A stretch of DNA of 64,000 nt from Cryptomeria japonica. Lineage: Eukaryota; Streptophyta; Pinopsida; Cupressales; Cupressaceae. The translations under genes were made by a program, and so were the position numbers. Every line of letters begins with the position of its first letter. The stretch's first letter is position 1. The notes under the pieces were generated by a model. That model was not told the origin of the DNA. It ran no database searches and saw only the letters and a program-made list of their open reading frames with translations. Positions 31,061 through 44,979 of this stretch are shown here, one piece after another. Location: contig NC_081413.1 in the NCBI RefSeq assembly GCF_030272615.1, positions 101,888,239 through 101,952,238 on the forward strand. Direction: 5' to 3'.

Positions 31061-34000
31061 AAATGCAAGAGACAAATTCATGGGACCCTAATCTACGAAT
31101 TTGACTCTAAATAGAGCGCATATTCAACACAAAGTCCAAAGTAACACTCTAATAAAGTAGTGTATCTAAATAAAAGACAATTTAAAATTCTATGCTACAT
31201 TAATAATCATTCATTATTAAATCATAAAGTTAAATATCATTTCTCCTTCATATTTACATTAAATATGAACCCATACATCGTCAATAATTAATCTACTTTA
31301 ATTTATTCACGATTATAAACATTTAATTGAATTAACTTAAATCAAATTTAATAAAATTATAAAACAGTTAAAATTTTAACAAAATTAATATATAAATACT
31401 TATATCTTAATAACTCATTGAAATCAAGATAATGTAAAAAAAATAGAATCTTTTTATAAAATAACAAATTGCTATTCAATTAAAATTATTCAGCATATTC
31501 AAAGTACCAATCTTATTTTTTAATGAATTAATATCTTATATATTACTTCATATAACATTCTATATTACAAATTTTTTAATAAATTAATATCATATACATT
31601 ACCTCATATAAAATTGTATACTACCCTATATCTTAAGCGATGGGAAATGCATAAATTAATATATTAATCTAATTTTTGACTAAACAAATAATTCCAAACG
31701 TGTGGTCTAAGTTTTTTAATAAATTAATATCAAATACATTACCTCACATTCCTTCCTTTATTCCATGCAAAACAAAATAATATGAGGCTTATAATGACTA
31801 TTAACATTATTATTAAAATAATTCCCATTTAAGACAAATAATACGCGATTTACTCAAAATATTTTTAGGGAACAAAATAGTCTCAATCCCACACTAATTA
31901 TGGGCGCAATTCTCTCCTTTTATATCCCTTCATTCCATACAAAACAAAATACTACTATACCATTTAATGTGACTAAAATATTTGCTTCCATTTTTAAATC
32001 CATATTTTCATGGTATCTATACTTCACCATCAAATATTTGTAACTAATAATGAGAGGAGTTTGGTATACCATTAAATATTGTAAATAGATTTTAAAATGA
32101 TGATGATAAATTAATGGATGATAAAAATGTTGGATGGTATATATAAAATGATTATCTAAAAAAATAAGTCAAGGGAAACAAAAATAATTGTAATGCTGAA
32201 AATTATATATCTGTATTAATCCACATTTAGTTTTAGGTTCATTAGGATGTCTTAATATGATTATGTGACGATAAGTAGCATGCTTTTGTGTTAAGTTTGG
32301 CTCCTTCAATACTTGATCCTTTATCCATACCATTTACACGTACTTTTATACATTTGCCCTTTACTCATCCCTACTTATATTCTCACACATTCACCATTAT
32401 TAGCCATTTATTGCACCCACCTTTGCACAAGTTACTCCCATGCATTGATCCCTAATCTCAAGATCTCATATTTTCCATCCTAGGTCAATTACATGACGCA
32501 CGAATTCAATCATAGGCTACATCAAATTGATCCCAAATTTAATCAACTCCTACCCTCTTCATTAGTTGTTGGGAATTGAATTGGTACACATTTGTGTGAC
32601 TAAATTTATTATGTATGGTATTTAAAAACATTCATTTGTGTATTTAAACATATCATACATGATTTCATCAACCTAGAGCATCAAGGAATTATGAGAAAAT
32701 GGAACAAAATGATATTGTAGATTACATGATGGATAACATAGTAAAAATATAATGTTTTATTGAATTGATTTCATATTTAAAATCATATTAAATTTTACAT
32801 TGAAATCAATTGGCTTATAAAGCCTTATTTTTCCTATGCCAACTATCCAAACTACTTACGAGAAAGCAACTCCCAAAAAAACATTATTCTGGGGTCTCCT
32901 TTACAATAAATATGGGGTTGATAACATCAAACTCATTGTCTAGTTTTATGAAACCATGTTAAATTAATGAACTAAGAGTTTTACTATATAATATTAATAC
33001 TACTAGTATTTTTATAGATTTGTGTATATCATTGAATATCCAAAAGCCTAGTTAATGCAATTCATTTATAAGGACCTTTAATTCAATGATATTACTTTTT
33101 CTAACCTAAAATAAAATTTCATTGATAAAATGACTTTCATTTTACCTGGAAAATGTTGCTAATTGTAATTTTAAGAACATAATAAAGATCTTTTATGCTT
33201 ATACTAGGACATGAGCATAAAGACATACAATAGAGAAATCCTATTACTTATATTTTTGAAAAACTAGAATATTCTCCTAATAGAGCTTGTCCCTATGATG
33301 TAAACTTGGTTTCCCTACTTGCAAAGCTAAAACATAGTTATTTAAACAGTATAATAATTCCAAGTAGGACTATAAATTAGTTTGTAAATAACATCATTCA
33401 ACCTAACTAGTTTGGAATGAATTCACACCATCTTAGCTACCTAGTTTAGTTATCATAAATAGCTTATATAAATCTCACTATTTTATTATATCATATATTA
33501 TTTTGGTTCTTTATTTGTCTCCTAGACAGGCTAAATCGGTTGCTTTCAATGGTTCTCTACTCAAATTCAATGCCACCAAATAAGAACGTTGGGATACCTT
33601 ATGTTTACCTTCCATTATTTTCTTTATTAGACTTTGATTATAATTTATATTTGAATCATGTTACCAGATTTCATTATACATGTAATTGTATTTTAAATCA
33701 TAATAAAACATAGACTTAAATGTAGTGGGTATCTAGCTATAAAAATAATGTGTTTATAAAGAAAAAATATTAATCCTTTCGATATTCAAACTCTTTTTTC
33801 CATTTATTGCTTATCATATTTCCAACAAACAATCCATATAGAAATTTTCTTATCTATGTCTATTTTTAGTTATATTAGAAGTTGTAATCTCTTTCTATAA
33901 TCGAGTTGGTTATTTATAGATCTATCTTAATCAATGCCTCGAGCATGACATTACATGCTTGTTTTTGTTAAAGTTTTATTATTTTAAATCTCATCTACCT

Positions 34001-34703
34001 ATTTGGTAATATCTCATATGTCCCAAACCTTTGCTTTAATTGTTTCATCTCCTATTGATTTTTTTAGATTCAATAATATTCCACTATAACCTTTGTTTGA
34101 CTTGACATCTTGCAAAATCCTAATATTATAGATTTGAGGATCATTATGACACCATTTAAGTCCCTTATTGAGAATTATGGTTTTTTTTTTCCAGTGACCA
34201 ATTATCCATATGATATAATTGCATTGCCCTATACTATTCTCAAAACATTAGTGGCTCTTCAATAATATTATAGTTTAGGAAGTGCATTATCAGGGTTTCA
34301 TTTCTTTTAATACTTATTGCCAATTTAAATATCGATGAGTATGAGTTCCAAAATTTTCAAATTGAAAGATCTTTCTTTGAATATTTATAATTTTTTCCTT
34401 TCTAAAAATATAAAATATCTCACAGCCTATTTACTTCCAATAGTATCAATAATTACCTTGTTTCCTTCCTATGTGTAACTAAAATTATCTTCTTTATTAG
34501 AAAGTATCAATCGATGTCTATGCCATGGAAGGTATGTGAGTAAACTATCTAGAAATTATTGCATTAGATAAAAATGTACTTCCTAACATGTCAATAGATG
34601 AATCATTCAAGTGTATAAAAAAGAATCTAGTCTTTAATGGATGCTCAGATAATGCTCACTTACTCTATTTTACCTTGGATGGATATACTTCATCACTAGA
34701 ATA
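31061..34703. other. AT-rich intergenic spacer
   Basis: No gene or complete element is supported. Small direct repeats occur: TTTTTTAATAAATTAATATC followed by A(T/A)ATACATTACCTCA at about 31,570 and 31,711 (a weaker copy at 31,515), and CCTTCATTCCATACAAAAC-type words at about 31,750 and 31,930. The rest shows no structure I can name. Confidence 0.45.
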
Positions 34704-34824
34704 TTGATCATCAATCAACATCCCATATTTTTCCCTTCCTTATACTCATAATTCAATACAGCCTTCACTCTCATCCTCTTCTTACAATTATAATTTAATT
34801 CTTAATTTTTTAAATAAAATATTA

Positions 34825-35068
34825 TTTTTTTGATGAATTTTGAGATTTTTAGTCTAGCCCAAGTCTAGGGGAGCTCACAAAGGGGACCTCCTCCCAAATC
34901 AATATATTCAACCAATAATCCATTTATTCAACTCAAATCCACTTAGAAGCCACAATGGAAGTCCAAGAGCCACCACTTGGAATTCCAACACAAGATGTCA
35001 CTTTGGGGATTTGAACATGGATCTCCATCTTGAGAACCATATGGCCTTTGTCATTAGAGCACAACCCC
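34825..35068 (-). mobile_element. tRNA-derived SINE-like element (copy 1)
   Basis: On the - strand the unit begins GGGGTTGTGCTCTAATGACA and reaches GTTCAAATCCCC about 40 bp later, resembling a tRNA with A box and a B box (GGTTCRANYCC). A non-tRNA body follows, ending in TTCATCAAAAAAATAAT, an A-rich tail. The length of about 240 bp fits a plant SINE. The AT-rich flanks could hide a target duplication (TAATAAAATAT-like) that I could not delimit. Confidence 0.5.
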
Positions 35069-37809
35069 ATTAAATTTTAATAAAATATATAATATTAAAA
35101 TAAAATTAATAATATATTTAACAATAAATACAAATATTATATTATTCTAATAAATATATAAAATTTAAGTAATCTCTTAAATTTTCTATCAATGCACCCC
35201 CCATTGTAATGTCCTCTTTTTGGAGGACACTAAATATTATCCAATATACTTGTAGAATTATTGCAAGTTAAAATTAATTAATTATTTTCACAATTACCAC
35301 CTTCCGAAAGGGTCACAACCTTTCAACATTGCTGCCCTTTGAAAGAGTCACTTCCTTATCTTCTTCCCATTGATCCTTCCTTAATTCCTTTGCTCCCTTC
35401 TTTCTTCCTTTTTTTCATTTTTTTTCCCACAAATGAAGTTGTCTTCTCTCCCTTTTATATCTCATGTTTGAGGGAGTCACACCTTTTCATTTCATGCCTT
35501 TTGACCATTCAATTAAACTTAACTAAATTTTAATTATATTAATTTTTATTTTTGTTCTTTTATATTATTATTATTATTTATTAATAAATCCTATTTCAAC
35601 AAAAAGACATTACACCCTTGTACCTACAAAATGAAAATACAACATCCAACCCACTTTCCTTGCATTCCATACACATTAACAAAAATATGACATTAACTTG
35701 TCCTTTTTTTTCAATTGTACAAAAAAGCATACAATTTAGATAAAAGATCATACATGAAAAAAATAATCTTAAAAATACAATAAAAAGAACCATGAAAATA
35801 TTATATTTATATTAACAAAAAGATTAACACTTTGTATAATGGATGTTGTAAGATTAACACCTTGCTACTTTTGCTAGAAACAATCCATCTAGATACCTCT
35901 GGATATTGGGAGGGGTCCACCAAATAGAGTTATTAGTGGAGAAAAACTCACCTAGACACAAGGTTATTAGATTTTTCTTTGTTATTTTCTAGTTTGATTT
36001 TCTTACAATTTAATTTAATAAATATTTTTTATATGAAAATTATGATTGATAAATATATAAAATTAATACTTAAAATTTAAATTAGTAAAACAAGGTATTT
36101 GGATTTTAGTTTGATAAAGTAAATTTTATTAAGTTTTATAAGTCAATTTCTTAAAATAAAAAATAAAATATGTTAAATTAATATAATGAAATTAGTAAAA
36201 AATATTTTGTTTGGATCACTTTTATAAATATGAGTTTAATTGTACAATTACAAAATCAATCTTACTATTGTGGATTTGATTCTTTTGTGTAAATATGGTC
36301 TATACTATTTTTTTAGTATTATAATTGTTTGTATATGCTTATCATATCATGATATCATTTACTTTTAAATGTTTCATCATGATTGTATAATTTCTACGCA
36401 CCTTCAATTTTTTGAATATTTTATATGCAATCAATTGTATGAGCATGTGTGACACTAGCATTCCATTTGTGAGTTATGTTTTGCAATGACAAACTCATAA
36501 TCATTCATATGTTAAAAGGGAGTTATATCAACCTTTTTATTTTGTTAAAATATTCAACTTAGTAAAAATTCTACCATTTTTATGCCTAATTATAACTTTA
36601 CCACTTTTCACTTAGACAGAATCTTTTACCTTTATTTTAAATTCAAAAAATTAAAAAGATATTTTTCAAGCACTTCTTGTAGTTAGTGCCCAACTTTAAA
36701 TATGTGGCATGCACAATCTATTGAAATAGTTTATTTAAATTACTCTCCCTTAATTATAACCATTCATTGTACTAATTAAATTTATAAATCTATTAAAATA
36801 ACATTTATTTTTTTATAATTAATCTAATTAGTATAGAATTTTTTTAATTTTTTTTTGATAAATGAAAAAGGAAGTACAAATATTTACATGTTACAACAAA
36901 TAAATTAATAGGTTATAGAGCACATAGAAGCCATTCTAGAATAAAAATATCTTTTAGACATCCAGAAAACTCAAATAAGTGTTTTTTGTGGCTTTGGATT
37001 AAATCCACAATTCTTAGATGTTACCATACTTGTGTTATAATCTCGTAATTGTGATACTATCCATCATTTTCAAACAATAAAAATGCTTTCTGGGGCTTGG
37101 ACATGGACAAAAGGGCCTACAAATAAAATTATCAAAATGTGGGTGTTGTAAATATAATAGAGATGAAGTCATCTAATAATTGCAAAATCAATATTAATGA
37201 TTGAAATGACAAGAGGATGAGATATATCAAACTATCAAATGTTGTATCAAGCCTTGAAAATGTCTAACATCAATATAATCTAAATCCTAAATATGTATAG
37301 AATTAAGAATGATAGTAAAAAATCAGAAAGATTGAAGGTAGATACAATATAAAAGCAAAGGGATATGTAAGATCCCATAATGCTTAAGAATATGGCACGA
37401 AGGATGGAAAATTGAAGCCTAACATAGAGGTTGGAAGGAAGAACTCCTAAATTGAAAGAGAAAGAATAAATCACCTTTCTTTGGGAGTTAAGGGATGAAG
37501 AATCCACAAAATTATGAGTAGAAGACATCTTTACTCAAGGAGAAACACCTTGAAGAAGAAGAATATGAGAAAAGATGAAAGACCTCATAGAAACTAACAA
37601 AAATCTTGACATTTCATAATGATAAGAGCTTAGAACAACGGATAATCCAACAACAATGCTCAAAGTACCAAAATATTTCCACAAAAAGCTATAAGAAATT
37701 TAAAAAATGCAAGAGAGAATGGCTTAAGGCTTCTTTCAAGAATGCAAAGAACCCAAAAGCGTAAAGCATTATAGAAGAACATTTTTGTGAGCGTCACAAT
37801 GCTAATATG

Positions 37810-37814
37810 TTAAC
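37810..37814. repeat. Target-site duplication, left (solo LTR)
   Basis: TTAAC, repeated at 38,887-38,891 and present once at the empty site 48,541-48,545. Confidence 0.82.
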
Positions 37815-38886
37815 TGTGTAACCTAGAAATATACTTCAAAAGTGAACCTGCAAGATTGATTAGTTCTCACAAATAACAAGAGAGTCCTACAGTATACTCC
37901 AAAAGTTACTAATGAAACAAATAAAGGATTGAAAAACTTAGAACATTATACCTTCACTTACTATCCCATTGTGCCCTATCACCATTTGAACTTGGTTGCA
38001 TATATTTGCTCTCAGACTGCACTATAGTTGCTTCCAAGATGACAACTTAATGAATAGACTGATAACTGGATGTTTGATAAAAGCTAAATGATTGTGCAAA
38101 ACTATATGAAAATGATTAAACTAAAATTCCAAAGGCACAATACAAATTGGTAAAATGCTTGATTGCTAAAACTCACGTGAATGCAAAATAACTCCTAGAT
38201 GACTACTAGATTCAAAATGCTCAAGAATTATGAGCAAAAAATCCCATGTGGCAGAGATCAACAATTGAGATTAAATCTTGCAAGATTGATGGATATGAAG
38301 AGATTGGTTGGAATGTGAGAGAAAAAGGTGGAAGGAGAGACCAAGTGTCAGAAGGCTCACCTTGACTGCAGTTGAAGACTTGAGATAATATAGGATGGTC
38401 GGAGAAGATTTAGGGATGTTGAGACAAGTGGACTCAACTTCCTCCATAGATGTAGGGAGGTTGGAGAAAATATATAAGAATTGAAAATGTGTGTACGCAC
38501 ACATTATTTCATTCAGGAGATGGAAGTTGAAGATAAATATGGCTATTAATAATTTGTTTAGTCAAAAAATTATGAATTGGCAAGATTGAGTGATGTGGAG
38601 ATGAGGTGAGTTGGAAAAGAAGATTAAATAATTGTAAAATTATTTGATTAATGGAGACTTTGGAAGAATGTATAGTGCATGATTAAATATTAAATATTTA
38701 ATAAGATTGATATTGAAGAATGACTAAATGAATTAAACTTTTCAATTTAATAATTTAATAGAAGAATTCACTTTAAAATGAATTAAATAATTTAAACTTG
38801 CCAATTTAATTATTTAATAGAAGAATTAACATTAAAAAATAATAAATATTTATTTAATTATTCATAGCCAAATTTGAGTGTATACA
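37815..38886. mobile_element. Solo LTR, 1,072 bp
   Basis: The insert begins TGTGTAACC and ends TGTATACA, so it has TG...CA ends. It is flanked by TTAAC on both sides (37,810-37,814 and 38,887-38,891). The paralogous position in segmental copy 2 (48,541-48,545) has a single TTAAC and no insert. With no internal region or second LTR, this is best explained as a solo LTR left by recombination. ORFs inside (for example 38,504-38,271) show no known domain. Confidence 0.82.
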
Positions 38887-40550
38887 TTAACAATATAGAA
38901 AATGTTGCTACAAGATGCATGAGTACTAGAGAAACCTAAAACAAGAAGAAATGTAGAGAAAATTAGAAACTTGTAGCAAAAAAGAATAATAGAGAAGACA
39001 CGACTGAATTAGCTATGAGAGATCAAAACAATAAACCAATTTTGAAATCCCATTATCATTCCACGTTACTTTGGGCAACTTATCAAATTAAAATTAAAAA
39101 TCTAATCAAGTTTGTGAAACTAAGCAATTTATAGAGCCAAAATATATAGTAAAAGTGCTCCATACCAACACAACCACTTATAAGATAAATAGAAACTCGA
39201 TCCATACATTCAATAAGTATGTCAATAGTTTTTTATTACCCTAAGACATTGTTAAGGATAAAAATCAATGCAATAAGTTTTATCGCAAAGCAATAGAAAA
39301 ATAATTAGAAATAAAATACATGTATCATAGTTTAAATTCTATTTTATCTAAAATATATTGAAACTAATTCTATCTCATCTAAAAATTTGAATATCATATC
39401 ATCGTTGATCTCAACATGAATGTATTTTAGAGGTTTGTGTTTGAATTGACATGCACTTCTTGATAGAATTTAAACATCCACCATGAAAGGACAAGTGGCT
39501 TAATGATAAAATATCTAAAATTGACAAGCATGTCCTAAGTTTGGATGTTAGCCTATCCAATATTTTCATTTATGCAAACCATAATCCCATGTAGAAACAA
39601 ATATAATCCTTTTCATAAAGTAGCAAAGAAGTAATTAAAATTAAAATTCATATAAAATTGCCTAAAAGTGGTTCAAGTAACTCTTATATGTGATGGTATA
39701 CATTGCATTGTTAAATAATTTGAACTTCTTAAATAAACATCAATTCATTCAATATTTAAGAAAGAAATGAATTTCATTGATCCCATATAGAATGGACAAA
39801 CATTTTCCCATCATTATTTACAAAGTTCATTATGTTAAAATTTTAGGAAAAAAGAAGTCAAAATAAGTTTGCATGTAAAAGATGAAGATGAAGGAACGAT
39901 AAAAGGTCTTTCATAAAAAAAAAAACATTATGATGTGACTGTTAGGAGACTATATTCAGCCATTCAATAAACATACAACCATTTGTAAAGTAATGAACAC
40001 ACAATATAATAAACAATTCAATACTTAAGCATAAATTTATCAAGAGAAAGGTATAAATTTATTCTAGTAATGCTTAAGCAATTGTTTGGTTGTGCACAAG
40101 CATATAAAATCTAAAGAAAGGTGGCAACTCAATCATATATGGTGGTGGAAATAATGATAAGGAAAATATTTAGGAAAAGATTAAGCATTGACCTATAGGG
40201 AAGTTCCAAATAAATTGATTTGACCCATGGGGAAGTTCCAAATAAATTGATATAGATGGTGATAGATGGTGAGGTCAAAATAGTAACAGTTTCATAAATT
40301 TAAGAGATAAGATTTGCTAGGGGAGAGACTCTAATAGTTGAGTGCATTCAAATATTTAAATTATAACACTTGTTGATTTGATGTCCAATATTTTTAACAA
40401 TATTGCACCAATAGTCATTGTTGATGCCTAAAATTGATCACCAATCAACATCCCATATTTCCCCCTTCCTTATACTCATAATTCAATACGACCTTCACTC
40501 TCATCCTCTTCTTACAATTATAATTTTATTCTTAAAATTTTTAATAATTT

Positions 40551-40791
40551 TTTTTTGATGAATTTTGAGATTTTTAGTCTAGCCCAAGTCCAGGGGAGGT
40601 CACAAAGGGGACCTCCTCCCGAATCAACATATTCAACTAATAATCCATTTATTCAACCCAAATCCACTTAAAAGCCACAATGGAAGTCCAAGAGCCACCA
40701 CTCGGAATTCCAACATAAGGCATCACTTTGGGGATTTGAACATGGATCTCCATCTTGAGAACCATATGACCTTTGTCATTAGAACACAACA
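40551..40791 (-). mobile_element. tRNA-derived SINE-like element (copy 2)
   Basis: Same element as 34,825-35,068, present because the SINE-like insertion predates the segmental duplication. The B-box-like GTTCAAATCCCC and the A-rich end are conserved. Confidence 0.5.
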
Positions 40792-41375
40792 ATATTAAAT
40801 AAAATTAATAATAAATTTTACAATAAATACAAATATTATATTATTCTAATAAATATATTAAATTTAAATAATCTCTTAAATTTCCCATTAATACATCCCT
40901 TTGTAATGTCTTCTTTTAGGAGGACACTAACTCTTGCCCAATTTATTTGTAGAATTAATGCAGGTTAAAACCTTTCATCATCGATGCCTCTTTGAAAGAG
41001 TCACTTCCTTATCTTCTTCCCATTAATCCTTCCTTAATTCCTTTGCTCCCTTCTTTCTTCCTTTTTTCCTTTTTTCCTCCAAATGAAGTTCTCTTCTCTC
41101 CCTTTTATATCTCATGTTTGAGAGAGACACCTTTTCATTTCATGTCTTTTGATCATTCAATTAAACTTAACTAAATTTTAAATATATAAATCTTTATTTT
41201 TAATCTTTTATATTTGAATTATTATTATTATTTATTAATAAATCCTATTTCAACAAAAAGACATTACACCCTTGTACCTACAAAATGAAAATACAACTTC
41301 CAACCTACTTTCCTTCTTGCATTTCATACACAATAACAAAAATGTGACATTAACTTGCCCCTTTTTTTCTCCAAT

Positions 41376-41683
41376 TGTTAGAATTATCATGTTGTGGCTA
41401 ATAATTATTTATTTAATTATTAGTCTATTATACTCTACGCTTAAGCTAAACTTAGGCATCTTATAATTCTTTAGGGTTTTCTCCTTTAGGTTTTCTAGTA
41501 TCCTTTTATAAGGATTCTCTCTTTGTAATTTAATTATTCAGTCATTAGATAATCAATATGATTTATCTTTCTGGATCAAGCATCTTTTGGCTTCCATAGA
41601 TATTTGCTTCACTCTTGTTTTGTGGCAGGTGTTTGATTCCAGGTGATCTTCGGAGTTGTGGGGTTGAGCAATCAACTCCAATA
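41376..41683 (+). repeat. LTR 1 of cluster
   Basis: 308 bp, TGTTAGAATTATC...ACTCCAATA, followed directly by the PBS. Confidence 0.88.
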
Positions 41684-41695
41684 TGGTATCAGAGC
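41684..41695 (+). other. Primer binding site, initiator Met tRNA type
   Basis: TGGTATCAGAGC abuts LTR 1. This is the standard plant initiator-Met PBS. The same site follows LTR 3 at 44,980-44,991. Confidence 0.9.
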
Positions 41696-44391
41696 CAATA
41701 TTGCAACTCCCTGTTCGTTTTTTCATAGTTCTGGAAGTTGAAAGTTATTGCATGCAACATCGTTCATTGGAAGGCAACTCTGTGGTGGTGCATTGAGCAA
41801 TTTTGAGACAGTTTGATCATCAAAGTTAATTTTGGACAAGTTGGATCAGCTTTGTTTTTTGTTCAAATTTGAGTCTATCAACTCTTTTCCACTCATCTTC
41901 AGCGACACATTAGCGGTTGGTTTCCTTTTTTGGCATGCATTGGGAGGTGGCTGGTTCATTTTTGCATGCACATTGATTTTGCATAGTGGATTTTGTTCAA
42001 GGTTGACAGCGACTTGATCTTCATGTGCAAGTTTTCTTTTGAGTGACTTTCTTTGCATGCTTCTTGGTAGTATTTTTGCAGCCCATCCTTGGCAGTAGCG
42101 ACTTGAATTCGTCTAAAAGGCTTTATAATAGCAATCTGTGCAACTTTCTATTTTTGGCATGTGATGCTTGTATATGCAACAAATTTTTTCTGTTAGTGGC
42201 ATCTTGCTTGCATGTGGCAGTAGATTCTTACCATCAATTATCATCCTTGTTTGGTGGCCTTCAAGGATTTCTTGGGTAGAGTTCGCAGTGCTTTAATCCT
42301 TCCTAGTCGACTTTTCTTCTTTGCATATGGCCTTTTTGCAAGTGGTGCAAATTGGAGACTTTGTGAGGGTCGAATTGCTATTGGTTTTGGTCATTGGTCC
42401 TTTGGCTGGGCAGCTTCATTGTTGTTGGCTTCTTGCATGGGGATCGAACTAGTTTTTTTAGGGGTGGGTCTCGAATTGCATGCACTGCCATCTTTTCATG
42501 CCACCTCTCCACTATTGTTGGCAAGATTTGTCCGATTTTTTTGCCAGATCCAACCATGCCATTATTGATAGAGTCCTCCATTGATAGATTCTTTGTATTT
42601 ATCATTGTTTTTTTGAGGTGATCACCTCATCTGAACCCTCGTGTATGTTGTTGCCAAAAGCGCTTTGCCTCATCGATTGTGAGCAACGAACATTGCATTG
42701 GTCGGCCATTCATATTGGTGATTCTTTATTTTGGGGAATTTTTTGACTGATTTTGCGAGCTCAGCATTGGCGATTGGGAGATTTCTTTATTGTCTAGTAG
42801 GCTTCTTCGACATCATCTATCTCCTTGTTGTAGATTGGTGTATTCTCATGAGCAGACATATTTTTTTGGCTGGGCCTCCTCATGCATGGAGCACTCTCTT
42901 TCATTTTTGGGGACTCCTTGCCTGGGCTGTTTTTTTGCATGTAGCGAGGAGTTTAGATGCACTTAATCTTCCACTACATGTTTTCTAGCTAATGGCTTCT
43001 GCTTTCATTGGGCGGTGATCCTCTCTTCACTGATAGAAGTTCGATGTGGGCATGCAGAGTTATTTACATGCAGAGGCTTTCCTTACTACTTGTGGCAGTG
43101 TATTGTGAAGTTTTTTTTAGCTCATTGCATGCTTGTCAAATGGGATCATGTTGGATCAAGCAGTGACATCTCACTTATTGGAGAGTCTCACAATTGCATG
43201 AGTGGCATGAAGAGTTATTCAGGCAGTTTTTTGTTTACACGAGTGGCTCCTTTGTATTTTTTGCCCAGGTTCTCCATCATTGTCGAATTTTTTTCATGGG
43301 CATGGTTTACTAATTGCATGTCATTCCTTCCTGATCTGTAGAATTTTTTTTCTGGGCCCTTCACATCTTCACATGGAAGACTTTCTTCATGAACAAGTTT
43401 TTGCAAACGCACTGAGATAAAGTGCCACTATGCCTTGCATGCTTGGGATCTTGCACATCTTGTGCCTTATTGTACTCGCACTCTATTATAAAGTGTCATG
43501 GGGGGTTTGATGTTTGCCTTTGTATACCATCTACCTTTGTCACGTGAGTGTTCCTTCCATGACATTAACCTCATGATGTGTGTCAAGTGAGTGTTCCTTC
43601 CATGACACTAGCCTTTATATGTGTTTGTACTTTCTACTGCACTCTCGTTGTTCTTGGTTCTTCGTCATGCAGTTTTTCCTGGCATTCAGTTTTAGTGTAC
43701 CTGTCACCTCTCCCTTGTCAGCATTATGGGGGATCCTACTGTTGGTGCTAATGCTTCCTTGGTTCATTGGAGTGAGCTATGTATTCAGTATTTGTTCCTA
43801 TGTACTAGGCTGCAGTGGCTTGTTACCTATGCATTTCGGTGAGATGGATCATTTACCATATGTACACTCTTTCATTTCCTATTTTTGGAGGCAACCTTCC
43901 ATCTTCGATTGATCGACTCTTCAGACTTTGGTGTTTTTGCCATCTGTATCTTCGAGTTTAGTTGTTTGCCTTTGTTTGCCATCTGATTTGAGTAGTGTTA
44001 TTTGAGGGCACTCATGCAAATTATAGTCTTCTCTACTTGATCATCTTCTATTTCAGTGGAGGTTCTTCAAATCAATAGTTATTCTTAGACAATGTTTGCA
44101 GCTTCATGCTTTAGTGGTATTCTTCATGTTCATCCTTTGTTCTTGTTTTGTGGAACATTCTCTAGTTTGGAGGCTTCTTTAGTCTTTCACTAGTTTTCAT
44201 CTCTTTTTGGAGTAGAGGTTTTTCCCATGTGGTTTTCTCTATTTCTCCTCTTTATAGAGACTCTTTTGTACTTGTGTACCTCATCAGGCCTAGTTGTTGG
44301 GACCCATTGTTACTTTCATGTATTTTGTTTACATGCATTTTTTAGTCCTTAGTTGTTTTTAGCTACTCCCTAAGTTCATCTTAAGGGGGGG
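41696..44391 (+). mobile_element. Internal region 1 of cluster, no recognisable coding domain
   Basis: About 2.7 kb between PBS and PPT. It is T- and TTG-rich; all frames give hydrophobic Cys/Phe/Leu-rich fragments with no gag, protease, RT or integrase motif. It ends with CTTAAGGGGGGG, a PPT directly before LTR 2. It is probably non-autonomous and mobilised in trans (inference). Confidence 0.7.
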
Positions 44392-44698
44392 TGTTAGAGT
44401 TATCATGTTGTGGCTAATAATTATTTATTTAATTATTAGTCTATTATACTCTACGCTTAAGCTAAAATTAGGCATCTTATAATTCTTTAGGGTTTTCTCC
44501 TTTAGGGTTTCTAGTATCCTTTTATAAGGATTCTCTCTTTGTAATATAATTATTCAGTCATTAGATAATCAATATGATTTATCTTTTTGGATCAACCATC
44601 TTTTGGCCTCCATAGATATTTGCTTCTCTCTTGTTTCGTGGCAGGTGTTTGATTGCAAGTGATATTTGGAGCTGTGGGGTTGAGCAATCAACTCCTAA
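44392..44698 (+). repeat. LTR 2 of cluster
   Basis: TGTTAGAGTTATC... to ACTCCTAATA, essentially full length. It runs straight into LTR 3 without spacer or target duplication. Confidence 0.82.
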
Positions 44699-44979
44699 TA
44701 ATTATTTATTTAATTAGTAGTCTATTATACTCTGGGCTTGAGCTAAACTTAGGCATCTTATAATTCTTTAGGGTTTTCTCCTTTAGGGTTTCTAGTATCC
44801 TTCTATAAGGATTCTCCCTTTGTAATTATTCATTCAGTCATTAGATAATCAATATGATTTATCTTTCTGGATCAACCATCTTTTGGCCTCCATAGATATT
44901 TGCTTCTCTCTTGGTTTGTGGCAGTTATTTGATTGCAGGTGATCTTTGGAGCTGTGGGGTTGAGCAATCAACTCCAATA
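44699..44979 (+). repeat. LTR 3 of cluster, 5'-truncated
   Basis: Begins within the LTR at ATTATTTATTTAATTAGTAG, lacking roughly the first 25-30 bp, and ends CTCCAATA before a PBS. Confidence 0.8.

Larger units (their letters stand above)
34704..40433 (+). repeat. Segmental duplication, copy 1
   Basis: The sequence from TTGATCATCAATCAACATCC at 34,704 to about 40,430 recurs in the same order from 40,434 to about 50,201. After removing the solo LTR here (1,077 bp with its duplication) and the LTR cluster in copy 2, the lengths are about 4.65 and 4.70 kb. Identity looks high by eye (about 90%) across SINE-like, spacer and low-complexity segments alike. No gene is carried: ORFs at 35,339, 37,280 and 38,271 have no recognisable domain. 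Confidence 0.88.

Noticed and set aside
32220-32580. A run of less AT-biased sequence that could be an old gene or transposon
   Set aside because: No frame longer than a few tens of codons and no known motif on either strand.
36841-36960. TTTTTTTTTGATAAATGAAA and following sequence, present in both duplicated copies (also about 47,562), resembling the 3' end and poly(A) tail of a LINE in reverse
   Set aside because: No LINE coding sequence or target duplication can be seen; the similarity is only to a short AT-rich motif.
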